The notes beneath the pieces are model-generated. The model ran no database searches. It was not told the origin of the DNA and was given only the letters and a program-made list of their open reading frames with translations. Of a DNA stretch of 37,545 nucleotides, positions 33,574 through 37,545 are shown one piece after another (positions within the stretch are counted from its first letter, which is position 1; each line of letters starts with the position of its first letter). This stretch comes from Chloroflexota bacterium (GTDB lineage Bacteria; Chloroflexota; Anaerolineae; Promineifilales; Promineifilaceae), in NCBI GenBank assembly GCA_018004935.1, contig JAGNBF010000045.1, positions 19,838 through 57,382 on the forward strand, written 5' to 3'. The translations under genes were made by a program, and so were the position numbers.

Positions 33574-33609
33574 AGGCTGTACCCGGTAAAACTTCACCGG
33601 GTACAGCCT
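33574..33609. terminator. Strong hairpin downstream of the K+ transport operon
   Basis: AGGCTGTACCCGGT (33574-33587) pairs perfectly with ACCGGGTACAGCCT (33596-33609) around an eight-base loop. It lies about 145 bases past the last gene of the minus-strand operon. There is no strong T-run directly after it on the minus strand, so termination is possible, not certain. A family J/E element lies between, at 33676-33750. Confidence 0.4.
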
Positions 33610-33754
33610 ATATCAGTAAAAAAGGAATGTTGAATAATAAACAGGCCAGACAACTTGTATCTGCCGTTTTGTATCCTCTCAATAACTTGGGATGGATCAC
33701 CCTGGTGGCCTGGTCAGGAGACCAGCCAAAGCCCCGAAATATTGATAATTCTTG

Positions 33755-34420
33755 TTATGCCGCCGAGAGCAGGGTCGCCAATTTATCCGCCCCGGTGCGG
33801 TCAGTCACGGCCAACACTTCATCTTCCACTTCAAAAGTAGTGACGCCACGAGGCATAATCACTTTACCCTCTCGAATAATGGCGGCAATAACACAATTTT
33901 CTGGCAATTTAAGATCTTTGATTGCCACCCCAATGGCCCGGGAACGGGAAGCTATTTTCTCATCTACCAGGGAATAGGCTCCTCGTTTGAGCTTCATCAG
34001 GGTCATCATATCCCCCATCGCCATTTCTTGTTCAATCATACTGGCAAAGATTTCTGGTTGATTGAGAGCGACATCTACATGAAACAGGTCAGTATAAAGC
34101 CAGTCAGTGCGGGGATTATTAATACGGCCAATAATACGCGGTACTTTGTAGATATGCCGGGCCATATAACAAATAGCCAGGTTATCCGCATCCTCATCGG
34201 TGCAGGCAACAAAAACATCTGCCGAACGAATTTCGGCGAGTTCCAGTTTTTGGGGGTCAAGGGCGCGACCTTCGTAAATAATCTCGGTAGGAAGTTCCCG
34301 ATGTAGGCGTTTTAATACGTCAGGGCGGTGCTCTAAGACACGAATATCATGATTTTGCTGTAGAAGTAAAAGGGCGAGTTGGGTGCCGGTGCGGCCGCCA
34401 CCCGCAATAAATACGAGCAT
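33755..34420 (-). CDS. TrkA/RCK-type potassium channel regulatory protein
   Basis: Cytoplasmic K+ transport regulator of 221 residues. The N-terminal Rossmann (TrkA_N) domain has IAGGGRTGTQLA (GxGxxG-like, Gly7-Gly12) and an acidic residue ending strand 2 in VLEHRPD, which favours NAD(H) or a nucleotide ligand. The C-terminal domain (about 140-221) is TrkA_C-like (GVAIKDLKLPENCVIAAIIREG, EVEDEVLAVTDRTGADKL). The length is half that of E. coli TrkA, as in KtrA/KtrC-like proteins. It is the last gene of a minus-strand group with a second TrkA protein and a KimA-like permease. No TrkH/KtrB channel gene is in the window, so the partner may be the permease or a channel elsewhere. Confidence 0.9.
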   Translation of the reverse strand: MLVFIAGGGRTGTQLALLLLQQNHDIRVLEHRPDVLKRLHRELPTEIIYEGRALDPQKLELAEIRSADVFVACTDEDADNLAICYMARHIYKVPRIIGRINNPRTDWLYTDLFHVDVALNQPEIFASMIEQEMAMGDMMTLMKLKRGAYSLVDEKIASRSRAIGVAIKDLKLPENCVIAAIIREGKVIMPRGVTTFEVEDEVLAVTDRTGADKLATLLSAA

Positions 34421-34512
34421 GGGTTAAACCTCATCTAGCCTGAAAAGTGAACAATAAGCCCACTAAAAAGTTGGTTATCATGGCGTCATTTATGGGAGGC
34501 TATTTGATCTTT

Positions 34513-35157
34513 TTAGCCTATTTTTTGTCGTAATGCTTTGGCTCCTTCCAGCGTGGCACTCACCTGAAGCACATCCCCTGTCTCTAGCCGTGTTTCTGGG
34601 TTAGGCAGAATGGCGCGTCCGGCCCGGCTGAGAGCCACCGGAATGGCTTGCTGTAAGGGACACACTTCCTTAAGGGAACATCCCTGCCAGTTGGGGGGGA
34701 CAGACAGCTCATAAATTTCTACCTCGCCATTTCCGGCAGAGAAAATGGTACGCAGATCCGCATGGTAGAGCAATTCTTCCAGCCGTTGTGCGCCCCATTC
34801 AACAGAGCTAATGACCTGGAGACCAAAGGCATCATAAATGGCCCGGTAACGGGGTTCGTAATCGCGCACGACAACGCGGGGCGTTTTGTATAAGGTACGA
34901 GCGGTATGGGCAATAACGGCATTAGTGGCATCGGAACTGGTAACAGAGGCCAACCCATCGGCAGATTCGATACCGGCACGCTCTAACATACCTTTGTTGA
35001 GGGCATCACCGGGTAACGTGCGGCCGCGAAAAGCCGCCGGTAAATTGGCAAATGCCTCATCATTCTGATCCATCACCACCAGATGATGTCCCTGTTGAAA
35101 TAACCGATACGCTAACTCCGCCCCTAAGCGGCCGCAACCAACAATGATAAAGTTCAT
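34513..35157 (-). CDS. TrkA/RCK-type potassium channel regulatory protein
   Basis: Second RCK protein, 214 residues. TrkA_N has IVGCGRLGAELA (Gly7, Gly9, Gly12) and Asp30 in VMDQND, typical of NAD(H)/ATP binding. TrkA_C occupies about 130-214 (GCSLKEVCPLQQAIPVALSRAG, LETGDVLQVSATLEG). It is 92 bases from the other TrkA gene and 48 bases after the permease gene, all on one strand. The pair may form a hetero-octamer or act on different channels. Sequence similarity to its neighbour is general-family only. Confidence 0.9.
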   Translation of the reverse strand: MNFIIVGCGRLGAELAYRLFQQGHHLVVMDQNDEAFANLPAAFRGRTLPGDALNKGMLERAGIESADGLASVTSSDATNAVIAHTARTLYKTPRVVVRDYEPRYRAIYDAFGLQVISSVEWGAQRLEELLYHADLRTIFSAGNGEVEIYELSVPPNWQGCSLKEVCPLQQAIPVALSRAGRAILPNPETRLETGDVLQVSATLEGAKALRQKIG

Positions 35158-35205
35158 AAAACTACCTCTTCACTAAATTACCAGTTACTGTCCCCTGTCC
35201 ACGAC

Positions 35206-37149
35206 TCATCTTACCTGGTACGGCACATCCGTAATCACAATGCCTTGTTTAAAAATCAAGGCCAGGCGCAACAAGAAAGCCGTCTGCGTATGGAGCAAAT
35301 TATGATACCAACGCCCTGGCACAAATTGGGGCACCACAATCGTAATAATCTCATCCGGTTGACGGCGACGTTCTATCTCTTCAATGTACTCCAAGAGCGG
35401 CTCAACCAACAGACGATAGGGTGATTCCAGAATAACCAGCCGCACATCCTGCCCCCAGTTTTCCCATTTTTGCTTCACCTTCAGCGCATCTTCATCGTTG
35501 ATAGAGACGTGCACAGCAGTTACATCATTAGAGAGCAAACGGGCATAATTCAAGGCCGCCAATGTGCCGCGATGGACATTACCTACCGCCAGAATCACCC
35601 GATGGCGACGGGCCTGTGGGGGTTCACCATGTTTGTCCAGGGAAAGGCTTTTAGCCAGACTACGATAATGCCGATGAATGCCAAAGAACGCCACAACAAG
35701 GGAAGGAATGAGAATCAAAATGAGCCAGGCACCATCGGCAAATTTGGTGACGGCAAAAATGACCATCACAATGGCGGTGCAAATAGCCCCAAACCCATTC
35801 ACCAACATTTTAACAAACCAGCGCGTATCATGATGCAATACGGAGCCAGTCTCGCGCACCTCTTGCCCAGGTGAAAGTTTGCCAATTTTTTGCCAGCGGC
35901 GAGCCATGCCAATCTGCGATAGGCTGAAGGAGAGAAATACACCAATCGCATATAAGGGAATCAGCAAGGTAACGCGAGCATTAAAGAGGGTGATAAGGAG
36001 CGAGGCCACCAGGGCCAAGACAATAATGCCATAGGAGTACACCAGGCGACTGCCTCTGTAGGCCAATTGCCGGGGCAAAAAACCATCAGCCGCCACCAAG
36101 GCACTGAGGCGGGGGAAATCGGCAAAGGCAGTGTTGGCGGCCATGACAAGAATGACTGTCGTAGCCAGGATAGTTGCCAGGTAAAAACCGTTACGGCCAT
36201 CATATACGGTACGTACCAGTTGAGAAATGATCGTTTCCTCTTCAGAAGGAATGGCCCCAATACGTCCGGCCAGAAAGCTAATCCCCAAGAAGAGGGTGCT
36301 TAAAATGCCTGCCATCCAGATAAGGGTAATGCCCGCGTTACGGCTACGTGGCTCTTTAAAGGCAGTAATGCCGTTAGAGATAGCCTCAATACCGGTAAGG
36401 GCGGCCGTACCACTTGAAAACGCATGCAATATCAAGAATGCGGTCACGGGAGCCAATACGGTGGTTACGTGCATATGCGGCGGATCAATAACCAGGCCCA
36501 AACTACCTGTCAAATAACGCACGATGCCAATAATAACCGTGACAAACATCATCACCACAAAAAAGTAGGTGGGTATGGCAAAGGTGACGCCAGATTCTTT
36601 GACGCCCCGCAGGTTAATGAGCATGATAAACATGACCAGGGCAATGGCCAGGGGAACGCGGTAAGGCGCCAGTGCGGTGAAGGCAGAGGCAATCTGGTCT
36701 ACACCAGAGGAAATGGAGACGGCCACCGTCAGGATGTAATCTGTGAGGAGGGCCGCCGCGGCAATCTGGGCCGGTGTCTCACCCAGGTTATCTCGAGAGA
36801 CAATGTAAGCGCCACCCCCACCCGGATAGGCGTGAATAGTTTGTTCGTAAGAAATAGCGACGACAATGAGCAAGCCCACAATGGCCAAAGCGATAGGGAA
36901 AGCATAACCAAAAGCCACCGTGCCCGCGGCCGCGAGGATGACCAATATTTCCTGAGTTGCATACGCCGTAGAAGACAACGCATCCGAAGCAAAAACCGCC
37001 AGACCAATCGCCTTACCAATCGTTTGGTGTGGAGCATCCGCCGTCGCCAAAGGGCGACCAATTAACCAGGTGCGCCAGGATCGCGGCGGCTCATACTCCG
37101 GCGTACTATGAAAAATCGTCGTGTTACCATCTTCAGGGGTTTTCAACAT
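35206..37149 (-). CDS. KimA-like APC-superfamily potassium/amino-acid permease
   Basis: Membrane transporter of 647 residues. The ATG at 37149 has GGAAG six bases upstream; a GTG at 37176 is in frame but lies inside the terminator stem. About twelve spans occupy residues 45-480. ASDALSSTAYATQEIL (54-69) and YPGGGGAYIVSRDNLG are the marks of the KimA/YdaO branch of the APC superfamily, whose Bacillus member is a proton-coupled K+ importer. The C-terminal 130 residues (RHRVILAVGNVHRGTLAALNYA) form a cytoplasmic UspA-like domain, as in KimA. Two TrkA genes directly downstream support K+ over amino acids as substrate. Annotation as a plain amino-acid permease is the alternative. Confidence 0.88.
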   Translation of the reverse strand: MLKTPEDGNTTIFHSTPEYEPPRSWRTWLIGRPLATADAPHQTIGKAIGLAVFASDALSSTAYATQEILVILAAAGTVAFGYAFPIALAIVGLLIVVAISYEQTIHAYPGGGGAYIVSRDNLGETPAQIAAAALLTDYILTVAVSISSGVDQIASAFTALAPYRVPLAIALVMFIMLINLRGVKESGVTFAIPTYFFVVMMFVTVIIGIVRYLTGSLGLVIDPPHMHVTTVLAPVTAFLILHAFSSGTAALTGIEAISNGITAFKEPRSRNAGITLIWMAGILSTLFLGISFLAGRIGAIPSEEETIISQLVRTVYDGRNGFYLATILATTVILVMAANTAFADFPRLSALVAADGFLPRQLAYRGSRLVYSYGIIVLALVASLLITLFNARVTLLIPLYAIGVFLSFSLSQIGMARRWQKIGKLSPGQEVRETGSVLHHDTRWFVKMLVNGFGAICTAIVMVIFAVTKFADGAWLILILIPSLVVAFFGIHRHYRSLAKSLSLDKHGEPPQARRHRVILAVGNVHRGTLAALNYARLLSNDVTAVHVSINDEDALKVKQKWENWGQDVRLVILESPYRLLVEPLLEYIEEIERRRQPDEIITIVVPQFVPGRWYHNLLHTQTAFLLRLALIFKQGIVITDVPYQVR

Positions 37150-37164
37150 ATCAAACTTCCAGAC

Positions 37165-37193
37165 AAAAAAAAGCACCAGGCGTGCCCGGTGCT
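37165..37193 (-). terminator. Intrinsic terminator in the leader just before the KimA-like gene
   Basis: On the minus strand AGCACCGGGC pairs with GCCTGGTGCT (one G-U pair; the two innermost pairs may open to give a four-base loop), followed by eight T (37165-37172). It ends about 16 bases before the permease ATG, between the promoter at 37288-37316 and the gene. This is the layout of an attenuator or riboswitch platform. No antiterminator partner was found by eye. Confidence 0.8.
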
Positions 37194-37281
37194 AAACAGG
37201 ATCGAGTCGCGTCTCCGCAAAGTTGTCAGTCTAAGGTGAAATTATGGCTATGCTCAACATAGAAATTGCCTATTATGACAC
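37194..37281 (-). promoter_or_regulatory. Leader RNA region of the K+ operon, possible riboswitch or attenuator
   Basis: About 90 transcribed bases between the predicted start and the terminator. It includes a small TATG-loop-CATA hairpin near 37248-37260 and the stretch TTTGCGGAGACGCGACTCG. KimA genes in Firmicutes are controlled by a c-di-AMP (ydaO) riboswitch, but the conserved blocks of that class are not recognisable here, so any ligand is unknown. Confidence 0.4.
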
Positions 37282-37287
37282 GGCGGC

Positions 37288-37316
37288 ATTTTAGACCCGT
37301 TTATAACCAATGTCAA
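37288..37316 (-). promoter_or_regulatory. Sigma-70-type promoter of the K+ transport operon
   Basis: On the minus strand, TTGACA (37311-37316), a spacer of exactly 17, and TAAAAT (37288-37293, five of six matches). Transcription would start near 37281, giving a leader of about 130 bases to the permease ATG at 37149. Confidence 0.7.
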
Positions 37317-37404
37317 GATGAGACAGTAGTCGTAGTGACTCAGTACCTGGTTCGTCTCCGTTTTTTACTTACCACGTATTTTCCCAATGTTTCGGGGGAA
37401 ACGT

Positions 37405-37450
37405 GGCCTGAGCTTGTCGAAGGCCGCTGGTTGCGACAAGCTCAACCAAC
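37405..37450. repeat. Family A inverted pair at the window end
   Basis: GCCTGAGCTTGTCGAAGGCC and a downstream GCGACAAGCTCAACC form an imperfect stem. The remaining bases to 37545 show no gene and no start of one. Confidence 0.6.
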
Positions 37451-37545
37451 GTTACCGCACTTTACGGAGAAGATGCCTTACCACTCTCTGTGTATCTCTG
37501 TGCCTTCTCTATGACCCTCTGTGTTTCTTCTTTTGTAACTATTCA

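Noticed and set aside
33627-34306. Plus-strand frames opposite the first TrkA gene
   Set aside because: They overlap a clear TrkA reading frame on the other strand and resemble no protein family.
37177-37290. c-di-AMP (ydaO/yuaA) riboswitch before the KimA-like gene
   Set aside because: Expected from the family, but the conserved sequence blocks of that class are not recognisable by eye. Only the promoter and terminator are supported.

Overview
This 37.5 kb window reads as a bacterial chromosome segment of moderate GC, probably from a Chloroflexota (Anaerolineae-like) organism. The pointers are secreted proteins carrying a YLPLVLRP-type motif, lipoproteins with Pro/Thr-rich linkers, a KimA-like K+ permease with paired TrkA proteins, class III cyclase/ATPase/TPR signalling, and gene spacers packed with palindromic repeats. 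No rRNA, tRNA, CRISPR, transposase or phage gene was seen. The taxonomic call is an inference.

Layout. 636-6179: a BMP-type nucleoside-like ABC importer (two permeases, lipoprotein, double ATPase), its genes separated by repeat-filled spacers. 6228-9527: a HEAT-like protein on the minus strand, then a HutC/GntR regulator with a 34-residue membrane peptide overlapping its end, and a second HEAT-like protein. 9825-14817: a five-copy 102 bp tandem array of ribosome-binding-site-plus-mini-ORF units leads into a large protein with an ADP-dependent sugar-kinase-like C-terminus, then a CHAT (caspase-like) protein and a coiled-coil membrane protein. 15199-20393: a lipoprotein and a secreted protein sharing one C-terminal domain, then an 877-residue secreted alpha/alpha-toroid-like protein. 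20877-24140: a class III cyclase fused to a STAND-type ATPase and TPRs. 24811-26394: a secreted seven-repeat propeller-like protein. 26558-30611: a PAP2 phosphatase facing a lipid-kinase / PHP / glycosyltransferase operon. 30790-32941: a secreted protein convergent with an M16 peptidase. 33755-37149: a minus-strand K+ operon (KimA-like permease, two TrkA proteins) with a promoter, a roughly 130 nt leader and an intrinsic terminator just before the permease.

The most striking signal is not a gene. The palindrome GCGGCCGC occurs about 52 times by hand count (about 1 expected from composition), all but one inside coding sequence and in several reading frames. It behaves like a highly iterated palindrome, comparable in style to cyanobacterial HIP1 (GCGATCGC) but with a different core. 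The only intergenic copy sits at the exact centre of a perfect 38 bp palindrome. The spacers hold several families of modular, MITE-like elements, some of which share ends but carry unrelated interiors, and one of which appears in core-containing and core-less forms.
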